Positions 46,497-54,246 of a stretch of DNA of 64,000 bases are shown piece after piece. The first letter of the stretch is position 1, and each line of letters opens with the position of its first letter. Source of the DNA: Litchfieldella xinjiangensis (GTDB lineage: Bacteria > Pseudomonadota > Gammaproteobacteria > Pseudomonadales > Halomonadaceae); NCBI RefSeq assembly GCF_000759345.1, contig NZ_JPZL01000001.1, positions 1,054,001 through 1,118,000 on the forward strand, in the 5' to 3' direction. Made by a program: the position numbers and the translations under genes. The notes beneath the pieces were generated by a model, which was not told where the DNA came from, did no database searches, and worked only from the letters and a program-made list of their open reading frames with translations.

Positions 46497-47102
46497 TCAA
46501 TCCAGTCGTTCGAAACGTGCCAGATGCGTAGGCTGGCCCAGGTCGGAATGCATGTCGCCAATGCCGCTTACCGTCAGTCGGTAACCGTGGCGCTGGGCAA
46601 CGCCCTGGCACCAGCGACGAAACTCGTTCCGCCCCCACTCGAAATGGTGATCGTGATCGCGAAACGTCCCGGGAGGGAGTTCATACAGCGAATTATAATC
46701 GCGGTTGGGGGTCGTCAGGAGCACCAGGCGCGGACGCATTTCAGCGAAGACGGCCGCTTCCATGGGGGGCAACCGGCTCAACGGGAGATGCTCGATGGTC
46801 TCGATCAGCGTAACGGCCTCGTAAGTTTCCCCCGTCGGCACCCCCTGCGTATAGGAACGGCACAGCAGCGTGAGTCGTCCGCCCCGCTCCTCGAGATGGT
46901 TCGCCAACTGCCGACGGGCCTGGATGACGCCGTCCGAAGCGACCTCGACCCCCAACAGCCGGATGAATTGCGGCTCCGCCACCAGGTAATGCAGCAAGGC
47001 GCCCGACCCGCACCCCAGGTCCGCGACACTCCTCACGCCACTCGCCTTGAGCAGTTGCACCACGGTTTCCAGGCGCAACTGGTGAAGCTCACCGATCCCC
47101 AA
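46497..47102 (-). CDS. Standalone Hen1-type RNA 3'-terminal 2'-O-methyltransferase
   Basis: A 201-residue SAM-dependent methyltransferase matching only the catalytic domain of bacterial Hen1. LHQLRLETVVQLLK and VADLGCGSGALLHYL (28-40) form the SAM site; ETIEH supplies Glu101, Glu104 and His105, and RDHDHHFEW the fourth ligand His, the ExxEH...H metal set of HEN1. TTPNRDYNSLYE and DLGQPTHLARF are also diagnostic. TTG start with AAGGAG six bases upstream. The usual N-terminal domain and the RNA-repair partner Pnkp are absent. Last gene after lemA-TPM-TPM. Target RNA unknown. Confidence 0.82.
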   Translation of the reverse strand: MGIGELHQLRLETVVQLLKASGVRSVADLGCGSGALLHYLVAEPQFIRLLGVEVASDGVIQARRQLANHLEERGGRLTLLCRSYTQGVPTGETYEAVTLIETIEHLPLSRLPPMEAAVFAEMRPRLVLLTTPNRDYNSLYELPPGTFRDHDHHFEWGRNEFRRWCQGVAQRHGYRLTVSGIGDMHSDLGQPTHLARFERLD

Positions 47103-47153
47103 GCGACGCTCCTTCCTGACGCGATGAGACCATGGCCTGTCTACCGGCCGGCA

Positions 47154-47768
47154 CTACAGCATGACCAACCGGTTCGACAGCTCATTGCGTTCATGGGTCG
47201 CGGGGATATGCTCGTGCAGATGCTTGCCGCAGGCCTCGATACACTCGAGGAAGCCCTGCAGTGTCTGACCTTCGCGCACATGGCGGGTAAAGTCAGCCAC
47301 GATCGTGTCCCAGGTAGCGTCGTCCAGCCGACTGGCAATCCCCCGGTCGACGAGGATCTCGACGTAGCGTTCGGCCTCCGAGACGAAGATCAACATGCCG
47401 GTGGCATCCTGCGTGTGGTGCAGGTTCTGCTCGAGGAATTGCCGGCGTGCCAGGTTGGAAGCCCGCCAATGCCGCACACTTTGCGGAATCAGGCGTGTCG
47501 TCACTGAGGGCGCCCTGAACAGCAGGGCAAGCACGACGAACGTGATCCACTGCACCAACAGCAGGCTCGAGGCGCTCAGCCATCCGGGGAAAAAGTTGAT
47601 GGCACCGGGAACGACCAAGGCCACCAGCCCGGCCCACAGCAAGGGAATATAGGAATAGTTGTCCGCCTGGGCCGCCAGGACGGTCACCACTTCGGCGTCG
47701 GTGTCTCGCTCTATACGGTCGATGGCCTCGGCCACCTGGCGTTGTTCGTCTTCGTTCAGTAAAGCCAT
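47154..47768 (-). CDS. TPM-domain membrane protein
   Basis: A 204-residue protein with the TPM (YgcG/Psb32) fold split around two transmembrane helices (~41-60 and ~68-86). NEDEQRQVAEAIDRIERDTDAEVVTVLA opens the domain and MLIFVSEAERYVEILVDRGIASRLDDATWDTIV closes it. TPM domains include acid phosphatases but most bacterial ones lack a defined role. It follows the Gly-rich TPM gene by 21 bases in an operon with lemA. Confidence 0.85.
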   Translation of the reverse strand: MALLNEDEQRQVAEAIDRIERDTDAEVVTVLAAQADNYSYIPLLWAGLVALVVPGAINFFPGWLSASSLLLVQWITFVVLALLFRAPSVTTRLIPQSVRHWRASNLARRQFLEQNLHHTQDATGMLIFVSEAERYVEILVDRGIASRLDDATWDTIVADFTRHVREGQTLQGFLECIEACGKHLHEHIPATHERNELSNRLVML

Positions 47769-47789
47769 GGGGCTCGTTTCCTGCGTTAG

Positions 47790-48554
47790 TTACCAACCAC
47801 CGGAGGCACCACCGCCCCCGAAACCGCCACCACCGCCGCCGAAGCCGCCCCCACCGAGGCCACCTCCACCGCCGCCGCGTCCCATGCCGGCACCGAGCAG
47901 AGCGCCCGCGAGCAGCCCTCCTCGGCCACCGCGACCGCGACGCCCACCGCCGCGAACCACCATCATCACGATCATGAACAGGAAGAAGAACAGCGCCGAC
48001 ATCGGCCCTTCGCGTGTTTCCTGCCCAGCGCTTGCTCCACCGCGAGGCTCGGCAAGCGGATCGCCACCGAGTACCTGGACCATCGCCTCGGTCCCCTCGA
48101 CGATACCGCGAGCGAAGTCACCCTCGCGGAAGGCCGGCGTGATGATCTGATTGATGATGATCGAGGACTGCGCGTCGGTCAGACGCCCTTCCAGGCCATA
48201 CCCCACCTCGATACGCACCTGGCGCTCTTCCATCGCCACGATCAGCAGGGCACCGTTATCCTCGCCCTCTTGCCCGATGCCCCACTCGCGCCCGAGTTGG
48301 TAGCCATAGTCCTCGATCGCCTGACCTTGCAGGTCAGGCAGGGTCACCACCACGACCTGCTCGGTAGTGGCCTGCTCATGCGCCTCGAGCATCTGGGTGA
48401 GGTCCTGCTCCTGCGAGGCATCGAGAAGCTCGGCGCGATCCACGACGCGACCCGTCAGTTCGGGGAATTCGGGCTGCTGGGCTACCGCGAACAGTGGCCA
48501 TACCAGCATGACCAGGACCGAAAGGCCAGGGAGCGACCATCGACGTAGACTCAT
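47790..48554 (-). CDS. TPM-domain protein with Gly-rich C terminus (YgcG-like)
   Basis: A 254-residue exported protein: signal peptide (~1-25), TPM domain (PELTGRVVDRAELLDASQEQ to FREGDFARGIVEGTEAMV, ~30-175), a transmembrane helix (~191-202) and a long Gly-rich tail (GGGGGGLGGGGFGGGGGG...). This architecture is typical of the protein encoded beside lemA. Its ATG directly abuts the lemA stop. The role is envelope-associated and otherwise unknown; the Gly-rich tail may be a secretion or assembly element. Confidence 0.9.
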   Translation of the reverse strand: MSLRRWSLPGLSVLVMLVWPLFAVAQQPEFPELTGRVVDRAELLDASQEQDLTQMLEAHEQATTEQVVVVTLPDLQGQAIEDYGYQLGREWGIGQEGEDNGALLIVAMEERQVRIEVGYGLEGRLTDAQSSIIINQIITPAFREGDFARGIVEGTEAMVQVLGGDPLAEPRGGASAGQETREGPMSALFFFLFMIVMMVVRGGGRRGRGGRGGLLAGALLGAGMGRGGGGGGLGGGGFGGGGGGFGGGGASGGW

Positions 48555-49202
48555 CTAGAACTCCACCTGGGGGGCTTGCTCGGCATTCTCGGCGGTCGCC
48601 TCGAAGTTCTCGCGAAGCGGCATGTCGTCATAAAGCAGGCTGTGCCAGATGCGCCCCGGGAAGGTACGAATCTCGGTGTTGTAGCGTTCAACAGCCTGAA
48701 TGAAGTCGCGGCGAGCCACGGCAATGCGGTTCTCAGTCCCTTCGAGCTGGGACTGCAACGCCAGGAAGTTCTGGTTGGAACGCAGCTCCGGATAGCGCTC
48801 GGAAACCGCCATCAACCGGCTCAGGGCACCGGTCAGCTCGGCCTGGGCATCCTGGAAGCGCTGGATCTGCTCGGGATCGTCAAGCGACTCGGCATCCACC
48901 TGAATAGAGGTGGCCCTGGAGCGCGCCTCGATGACTGCCGTCAGTGTCTCCTGCTCCTGCTCGGCAAAGCCCTTGACCGTCTCCACCAGATTGGGAACCA
49001 GGTCGGCACGGCGTTGATACTGGTTCTCTACCTGGGCCCAGGCCGATTTCACCTGCTCATCGTAACGCGGGATATTGTTGATGCCACATCCCGTCAGCAT
49101 CATCGCCATCAGCACCAGGACAGCGAGACGCCACCCCGCCGAGAGCGACGTGGGGCGTGAAGCGGGCCGGGAAAAAGGTGCGGGTGTCTTGGGCATGTCC
49201 AT
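48555..49202 (-). CDS. lemA: LemA-family lipoprotein
   Basis: A 215-residue LemA protein with a lipobox-like LTGCGINNIPRYDEQVKSAW at ~37, so it is probably lipid-anchored, unlike shorter LemA forms with a simple membrane helix. NQYQRRADLVPNLVETVKGFAEQEQETL, RFQDAQAELTGALSRLMAVSERYPELRSNQNFLALQSQLEGTENRIAVARRDFIQAVERYN are the conserved antiparallel helices, given here as successive blocks. Function is unknown in bacteria. First gene of lemA-TPM-TPM-hen1. Confidence 0.92.
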   Translation of the reverse strand: MDMPKTPAPFSRPASRPTSLSAGWRLAVLVLMAMMLTGCGINNIPRYDEQVKSAWAQVENQYQRRADLVPNLVETVKGFAEQEQETLTAVIEARSRATSIQVDAESLDDPEQIQRFQDAQAELTGALSRLMAVSERYPELRSNQNFLALQSQLEGTENRIAVARRDFIQAVERYNTEIRTFPGRIWHSLLYDDMPLRENFEATAENAEQAPQVEF

Positions 49203-49393
49203 ATCGTCCCTAGTAACTTTTCAAGGCATCACACTACACCCCCGACCGGACCGAGGGAACCGTCGTCGCAAGCAACCGGGGCGACCCTGCCTTGATCCAG
49301 ATCATGCCATGCACGCGCTTGTCGCCCCATCGGTTGACCCTTGGGTAGCCCACAGGTCTTAACCTACCGGTACGCCACTTAAGGAGGTTTGCC

Positions 49394-49549
49394 ATGGGTC
49401 CTTCGGTCGAGAGTTGCAGCATGATGATGAGTGCCATGAGCGGGATGATGCCGTTCATCGGGCTGGGCGTGCTGGCCCTGATCGGGCTGGGTATTGCCGC
49501 GCTGGTCAAGTATCTATTCGTCGCCAACAAGCAAGGAGTGACACCATGA
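49394..49549 (+). CDS. 51-residue Met-rich single-span membrane peptide
   Basis: Short gene not found by usual length cut-offs. AAGGAGG ends six bases before its ATG, and its TGA stop overlaps the DUF411 gene ATG (ATGA). The peptide starts MGPSVESCSMMMSAMSGMMP, with seven Met and a Cys in 20 residues, followed by one hydrophobic helix (FIGLGVLALIGLGIAALV) and KYLFVANKQGVTP. Met-rich segments are common in copper-handling proteins, and the coupled partner is a copper-associated family, so a role in copper binding at the membrane is inferred. Confidence 0.72.
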   Translation: MGPSVESCSMMMSAMSGMMPFIGLGVLALIGLGIAALVKYLFVANKQGVTP

Positions 49550-49986
49550 ACGTGACATTGACCCGGATCGTAGCGTCCAGCCTCTTGATGCTGATGACCA
49601 CTGCAGTGCAGGCCGCCATCCCCGCAAACGCCAAGCTGTACAAGAACCCGTCGTGTGGCTGCTGCGATGACTATGCCGAACACCTAGAACGTCAGGGTAT
49701 CGAGGTCGAGATCATCGAGACGCAGGCAATCGGCGATATCAAGGAATCGGCAGGCATTCCCTACGGCCAAGGCTCCTGTCACACCACCCTGCTGGGCGAC
49801 TACGTCATCGAGGGCCACGTGCCCTTTGCCGCCATCGAGCGCCTGTTCGAAGATCAGCCGGACATCGACGGGATCGGCCTGGCGGGCATGCCCTCGGGCA
49901 CCCCGGGCATGCCCGGCCCGCAGCAGGCCCCCTATGAGGTCTATCGCTTCAGCGAGGGCAAGGCGACGCCTTACTTGTCACTGTAA
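49546..49986 (+). CDS. DUF411 metal-binding periplasmic protein
   Basis: A 146-residue exported protein (signal peptide ~1-22, ending VQAAIPANAKL). The DUF411 core has a thioredoxin-like pattern with YKNPSCGCCDDYAEHLE (CGCC) and YGQGSCHTTLLGDYVIEGHV (third conserved Cys and His), then FEDQPDIDGIGLAGMPSGTPGMPG, the family's Met/Gly/Pro-rich loop. DUF411 genes are commonly linked to copper resistance. The ATG at 49546 is fixed by the four-base overlap with the small Met-rich gene upstream. Confidence 0.88.
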   Translation: MNVTLTRIVASSLLMLMTTAVQAAIPANAKLYKNPSCGCCDDYAEHLERQGIEVEIIETQAIGDIKESAGIPYGQGSCHTTLLGDYVIEGHVPFAAIERLFEDQPDIDGIGLAGMPSGTPGMPGPQQAPYEVYRFSEGKATPYLSL

Positions 49987-50016
49987 TAAAAACGGGCGCG
50001 AGAGTGTCGCGCCCGT
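49987..50016. terminator. Bidirectional terminator between DUF411 and exaC
   Basis: Perfect 10-bp stem ACGGGCGCGA / TCGCGCCCGT, 5-base loop. On the minus strand it is followed by TTTTTATTAC, making it a strong terminator for exaC; on the plus strand the U tract is lacking. Confidence 0.82.
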
Positions 50017-50040
50017 CAGTACGGATCGGTCGTTCCGGGG

Positions 50041-51561
50041 CTAGAAGAATCCCATGGGATTGGTATCGTAGCTGACCAGCAGGTTCTTGGTCTGCTGATA
50101 ATGCTCCAGCGCCACCTTATGCGTCTCGCGGCCCACCCCGGATTTCTTGTAGCCCCCGAAGGCAGCATGCGCCGGATACTGGTGGTAGCAGTTGGTCCAT
50201 ACCCGGCCGGCCTGAATACCGCGCCCCATGCGGAAAGCCACATTGATATCGCGGCTCCAGACGCCTGCCCCCAATCCGAATTCGGTATCGTTGGCAATGG
50301 CCAAGGCCTCGGCCTCGTCCTTGAAGGTGGTGACCGCGACCACCGGACCGAAAATTTCTTCCTGGAACACCCGCATCTTGTTGTGGCCCTTCAGGAGGGT
50401 CGGCTGGATGTAGAAGCCCTTATCGTAGGCAGGGTCGAAGCTCTCCTTGTCACCGCCGGTCAGGAACTCGGCCCCCTCGTCCCGGGCGATCTGCATGTAG
50501 GACATGATCTTGTCGTACTGCTCCTGCGAGGCCTGGGCTCCAACCTGTACGTCGGTATCCAGTGGGTTGCCGCGCTTGATCGTTCCCACGCGATCCATCA
50601 CACGGGCCATGAAGGCGTCGTACATGCTTTCCTGGATCAGCGCCCGCGACGGGCAGGTACACACCTCCCCCTGGTTGAAGAAGGCCAGCACCAGCCCCTC
50701 GGCAGCCTTGTCGATGAACTCCGGTTCGGCATTCATGATATCGGCGAAGTAGATGTTGGGTGACTTGCCGCCCAGCTCCACCGTGGAGGGGATGATATTT
50801 TCGGCGGCGCACTTGAGAATATGCGCGCCCACCGGGGTCGAGCCGGTAAAGGCAATCTTGGCGATACGCTTGCTGGTCGCCAGTGCCTGGCCCGCCTCTA
50901 CCCCATAGCCATTGACCACGTTGACCACGCCCGAAGGCAGCAGGTCGCCGATCAGTTGCATCAGCACCAGAATCGAAGCCGGGGTCTGCTCGGCAGGCTT
51001 GAGCACCACGCAGTTGCCGGCGGCCAGGGCCGGGGCGAGCTTCCAGGTGGCCATCAGTAGCGGGAAGTTCCAGGGGATGATCTGCCCTACCACACCCAGA
51101 GGCTCGTGGAAGTGATAAGCCACGGTGTTGGCATCGATATCCGCCGCCGTCCCTTCCTGGGCACGGATGCACCCCGCAAAGTAGCGGAAATGATCCACCG
51201 CCAGGGGAAGGTCGGCATTGAGGGTCTCGCGCACGGCCTTGCCGTTGTCCCAGGTCTCGGCCACGGCGAGCATTTCCAGGTTCTGCTCGATGCGATCGGC
51301 AATCCTGAGCAGAACGTTCGAGCGCTCTGCGGCGGATGTCTTGCCCCAGGCAGGCGCAGCCTTGTGGGCGGCGTCCAGCGCCATGTCGATATCCTCGGCC
51401 GTGGAGCGAGGAATCTCGCAAAAGACCTCACCGTTCACAGGGCTGACATTGTCGAAATACTGGCCCTTGACCGGGGCGACGAACTCGCCACCGATATAGT
51501 TGCCGTAGCGTTTTTCGAAGGACATTAGCGCATCGGCGCTGCCGGGGTTGGCATAGATCAT
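50041..51561 (-). CDS. exaC: NAD-dependent aldehyde dehydrogenase, ExaC/AldB type
   Basis: A 506-residue aldehyde dehydrogenase close to Pseudomonas ExaC and E. coli AldB, which oxidise acetaldehyde to acetate. [65 protein letters not shown] with Glu and [17 protein letters not shown] with the catalytic Cys are typical. AGGAG lies eight bases before the ATG at 51561 (a GTG three codons earlier is less likely). An 11-bp inverted repeat 41-71 bases upstream may be an operator. Confidence 0.93.
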   Translation of the reverse strand: MIYANPGSADALMSFEKRYGNYIGGEFVAPVKGQYFDNVSPVNGEVFCEIPRSTAEDIDMALDAAHKAAPAWGKTSAAERSNVLLRIADRIEQNLEMLAVAETWDNGKAVRETLNADLPLAVDHFRYFAGCIRAQEGTAADIDANTVAYHFHEPLGVVGQIIPWNFPLLMATWKLAPALAAGNCVVLKPAEQTPASILVLMQLIGDLLPSGVVNVVNGYGVEAGQALATSKRIAKIAFTGSTPVGAHILKCAAENIIPSTVELGGKSPNIYFADIMNAEPEFIDKAAEGLVLAFFNQGEVCTCPSRALIQESMYDAFMARVMDRVGTIKRGNPLDTDVQVGAQASQEQYDKIMSYMQIARDEGAEFLTGGDKESFDPAYDKGFYIQPTLLKGHNKMRVFQEEIFGPVVAVTTFKDEAEALAIANDTEFGLGAGVWSRDINVAFRMGRGIQAGRVWTNCYHQYPAHAAFGGYKKSGVGRETHKVALEHYQQTKNLLVSYDTNPMGFF

Positions 51562-51601
51562 GGCGAACACTCCTGTTCTTGTTGTCTGCGGGCTAGGCGA
51601 T

Positions 51602-51632
51602 GACGGTGACCGTGATTAACCCGGTCACCGTC
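51602..51632. repeat. 11-bp perfect inverted repeat upstream of exaC
   Basis: GACGGTGACCG / CGGTCACCGTC with a 9-base spacer, between the esterase stop and exaC. No U tract follows on either strand, so an operator for exaC or a transcript-stabilising hairpin is more likely than a terminator. Confidence 0.5.
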
Positions 51633-51733
51633 TCCTTAACAAGGCAAATTAAATCTAGCCACTCCACGGCGCATGTGAAAACGTGCCGGGCGCCTTCTTT
51701 GGTCGTAGAGGATCGCGTTCGTATTCGCAGCGG

Positions 51734-53140
51734 TTACTTCGCGTTGTCTGCCCCCATCGCCGTCTTGGGATGGGCAAGGAAAAAGCGCAGCATCTCCTTG
51801 GACGCATCCGGCCCTTTGGGGTCGGTATAAGAGCCACGAGCATCGCCCCCCGACCAGGCGTGGCCGGCGCCGTGGATCCGCCACTGCTCCTGGATAGGTG
51901 CGCCACTCGCGTCATGACGCGTCACGCAGGTGTAGGAATGACCCTTGTCGACTCGGCCACGCGCCTCTCGCTCTGCCATGGTCTCTCCCGTGTCGCTCCG
52001 CGCGTTTACTGACGGGGCGCACTGCGCAGCCACTCGGTCGCCATTGCACGGGTTCACCGTTGTATCGCGGTCACCATGGAAGACGATCGCGGGAACGCCG
52101 GCCGCCGTTGCCGGGCTACCGTAGGCCCCGCCCTTGCCGTGACTGGCCAGGGGGCCGGACCCGCCCTGCATGGCCGCGAACGCCGAGGGAAGATCATGAG
52201 CTGCTGCGTGGGGGAGCCCCGAATGAACGCCTACGGCGGCGTACAGCTCCGGGTAAGTCATTGCCAGTGTCGCGGCCATCGCCCCACCGGCCGATAGGCC
52301 CGCCACATAGACCCGCTGCTCATCCAGACGATGCTCATCGAGAACCTGGCGGGTCATACCGGCAATGATGGATGGCTCACCTCGCTCACGCTGCTGGTCC
52401 GATGCCTTGAACCAGTTCCAGCATTTGGAGCTGTTGGCCGCCGCCGGCTGGGCGGGATAGAGCACGTAGCACGGCTGCGCTTCGGCGAGCCGGTTCATGC
52501 CGGTCCCGATGGCAAAGTCATCGGGATTTTGGGTACAACCGTGCAACATGACGACCAACGGTAGCGGTTGCTCATGGTCACCGCTGGGAATGTACAGCTT
52601 GTAATCACGCGTACCGGCCTGGTTGGCGAACGTCCCGGCAATGAATTTCCCCGGTCCATGATCGTGCTCCGCCATGCCCCCTGTCAGCGGCTGTGAGAAG
52701 CCTTCGGCGCCACGAAAGCGCTGCAGGGCCTCACGCCATGCGGGCTGGAACCCGGCGCCCCGCACTCCGGCGTCAGTGGTGGCCCCGAATCCTTTCCACC
52801 CATGCTTGGCGCGTCCGTTGTCCGCCGTGCCACCCGACGAGGCCTGTCCAGATGCTTTGTCCTCGTTCGCATTCTGGTTGGAACCGTCGAAACCCGAGCG
52901 GGCCGAGGGGCCACGCTTCTTACTCTCCGCGGCGACCTCTTCATCGACCACACGGTAATTCCCTTCATACGTCGTGCCGCGGCCTGAAGGGTTCGTGTCA
53001 GATTCTTCCTGATCAGGGTAGCTAGCCTGACCCGACATGCCGCCTAGCGCCCGCTGTATCATGGCGGTCGCTTCGTTCAACTTTCCCGACTGGGTCAGGC
53101 GTGTCGCCTCTTGTAGTCCTTCCAAGACTGAACTGTTCAT
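51734..53140 (-). CDS. PHB-depolymerase-family esterase
   Basis: A 468-residue alpha/beta hydrolase of the esterase_PHB family (LpqC-type). VMLHGCTQNPDDFAIGTGMN gives the oxyanion region, VAGLSAGGAMAATLAM the nucleophile Ser, HGDRDTTVNPCNGD the Asp and GAGHAWSGGDARGSY the His. The N-terminal ~165 residues start VLEGLQEATRLTQSGKLNEATAMIQRAL and then become low-complexity; there is no signal peptide, so it may be intracellular. Substrate could be PHB oligomers or another ester. It follows the copG-like gene by 61 bases. Confidence 0.85.
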   Translation of the reverse strand: MNSSVLEGLQEATRLTQSGKLNEATAMIQRALGGMSGQASYPDQEESDTNPSGRGTTYEGNYRVVDEEVAAESKKRGPSARSGFDGSNQNANEDKASGQASSGGTADNGRAKHGWKGFGATTDAGVRGAGFQPAWREALQRFRGAEGFSQPLTGGMAEHDHGPGKFIAGTFANQAGTRDYKLYIPSGDHEQPLPLVVMLHGCTQNPDDFAIGTGMNRLAEAQPCYVLYPAQPAAANSSKCWNWFKASDQQRERGEPSIIAGMTRQVLDEHRLDEQRVYVAGLSAGGAMAATLAMTYPELYAAVGVHSGLPHAAAHDLPSAFAAMQGGSGPLASHGKGGAYGSPATAAGVPAIVFHGDRDTTVNPCNGDRVAAQCAPSVNARSDTGETMAEREARGRVDKGHSYTCVTRHDASGAPIQEQWRIHGAGHAWSGGDARGSYTDPKGPDASKEMLRFFLAHPKTAMGADNAK

Positions 53141-53201
53141 TATTTCGATATCCTTGGCGCCTTGGCGCCATAACGACGTGTCTGAAAATGTAGGACACGA
53201 C

Positions 53202-53618
53202 CTAGTAAATACGGTCCGCCAGGGCGGCCTTGACCGCCGCACTGGCATGAAACGCTCCCAGCACGACCACCGAATCGATGGTGGCGAGAGCGAGCTCGGG
53301 AGACACGTCATCGGCGATGCTTGCCAAGCCGAGCACTTGAATCTGGAGCACTTCCCCGGCCGCCTGGACCGCCTCCAGATAACTGCGGCTGTAGTGTTGC
53401 AGGCCCAGCACGAAGGTCTTGCGAGCCGCCGTCTCCCTCACTACCTCTGCATGCGTCGACAACTGGTTGCGGATCGCCGTACGAATCAGATCGGTGCGGT
53501 TGGAATAGAACCCCTCCTGCACCAAGAGATCGATCTGGCCCAGATCGACCACCCCCAGATTGATGGTGATCTTCTCGGTCGTGTCCCCGGCCTTGCGTCG
53601 CAGCTCATGCACACTCAT
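53202..53618 (-). CDS. CopG-like ribbon-helix-helix regulator
   Basis: A 138-residue protein with an N-terminal ribbon-helix-helix (EKITINLGVVDLGQIDLLVQ strand and first helix, then FYSNRTDLIRTAIRNQL second helix, ~15-55) and a C-terminal domain of ~75 residues (KTFVLGLQHYSRSYLEAVQA ... LATIDSVVVLGAFHASAAVK). GGAGG precedes the ATG at 53618. It sits upstream of the esterase gene and below a 16-base palindrome that may be its own operator, so it probably controls itself and the esterase. The effector is unknown. Confidence 0.85.
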   Translation of the reverse strand: MSVHELRRKAGDTTEKITINLGVVDLGQIDLLVQEGFYSNRTDLIRTAIRNQLSTHAEVVRETAARKTFVLGLQHYSRSYLEAVQAAGEVLQIQVLGLASIADDVSPELALATIDSVVVLGAFHASAAVKAALADRIY

Positions 53619-53662
53619 CAGTGATCCTCCAGTGATGGGACGACAGGCAAGGAATCCATACG

Positions 53663-53678
53663 CCATCCATATGGATGG
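53663..53678. promoter_or_regulatory. 16-base palindrome, probable operator of the copG-like regulator
   Basis: CCATCCATATGGATGG is a perfect palindrome located 45-60 bases upstream of the copG-like ATG, in promoter position. Ribbon-helix-helix dimers bind such short symmetric sites. Confidence 0.55.
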
Positions 53679-53738
53679 TATACGGCGTCTCGGTCAGCAT
53701 TGCAAGTGCAGAGTCTTTTTCCTTCTAACTTGCGGCCA

Positions 53739-53770
53739 CAAAAGAACCGGCGCCCTTGCGGGACGCCGGT
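53739..53770 (-). terminator. Orphan minus-strand terminator before the copG-like gene
   Basis: ACCGGCG / CGCCGGT with a further inner CCC/GGG pairing; on the minus strand it is followed by TTCTTTTG. No gene ends immediately upstream on that strand. Confidence 0.55.
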
Positions 53771-53841
53771 GTCATATCGATCGCGACATGAAACGAAAGT
53801 CGGGTTGTGTCAGGAGACAAGTCGCAGGATGCTTGAAGCAT

Positions 53842-54010
53842 AAAAAAGGCCCCCCGAAGGGGACCAGGTGGAGCACGCCAGCTCACTCGTCGAGTCGCTC
53901 ATCAGAAGCGACCTGAAAGACCGGGGGACCCGCCAGCAAGCGGGGCACGCCAGTTCTTCCTCTGGTAAATGGATTGCGACATTCGTGCCATAGCCATTGA
54001 ATGTCCAATC
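53842..54010 (-). ncRNA. Candidate small RNA with intrinsic terminator
   Basis: At 53842-53865 the minus strand reads GGTCCCC-TTCG-GGGGGCC-TTTTTT, a strong terminator. Upstream of it (on the minus strand) are small hairpins, among them GTCGCT/AGCGAC around a 7-base loop and CCCGC/GCGGG. A 15-base element occurs twice, 72 bases apart (GAGCTGGCGTGCTCC and GAACTGGCGTGCCCC). A 67-codon frame here runs through the terminator and has no family character. The 5' end is a guess. Confidence 0.4.
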
Positions 54011-54161
54011 CAATCAATCACATTCCATCAAACCCGTTCGATGTATCGTTTCGATCTGCTGTAGCGCATCGTCTTCCTGCACCACCATTGCCCAGGCGAA
54101 TCGATTCTTGCCTCACTTAGATGCAACTTCCGCTACCCTGCACGCCCCGACAACCTGACAC

Positions 54162-54188
54162 AAAGCGGCCCACGTGTGAGTGGGCCGC
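54162..54188 (-). terminator. Probable terminator of the ABM-domain gene
   Basis: GCGGCCCAC / GTGGGCCGC, 9-bp stem with 6-base loop; on the minus strand it is followed by TTTGTG. It lies about 60 bases after the gene's stop. Confidence 0.6.
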
Positions 54189-54246
54189 GTCTGGCTATCT
54201 TCGAATAACTGCAAGGGGTTTTGCTCGATCATGCCTGGGAAGGCGA

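Larger units (their letters stand above)
53619..54246. other. 628-base region without a protein gene upstream of the copG-like gene
   Basis: No credible coding gene. It holds the palindrome before copG (53663-53678), two minus-strand terminator hairpins (53739-53770 and 53842-53865), a 15-base imperfect repeat at 53870-53884 and 53942-53956, and a terminator for the ABM-domain gene (54162-54188). The order suggests one or two small RNAs on the minus strand. Confidence 0.5.

Noticed and set aside
53895-53915. CTGATGAG on the minus strand, reminiscent of a hammerhead ribozyme core
   Set aside because: The required downstream GAAA core and flanking stem are missing; it forms the loop of a simple hairpin instead.
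53810-54013. A 67-codon minus-strand frame in the gap upstream of copG
   Set aside because: It reads straight through a strong intrinsic terminator, lacks a Shine-Dalgarno and has no recognisable features.
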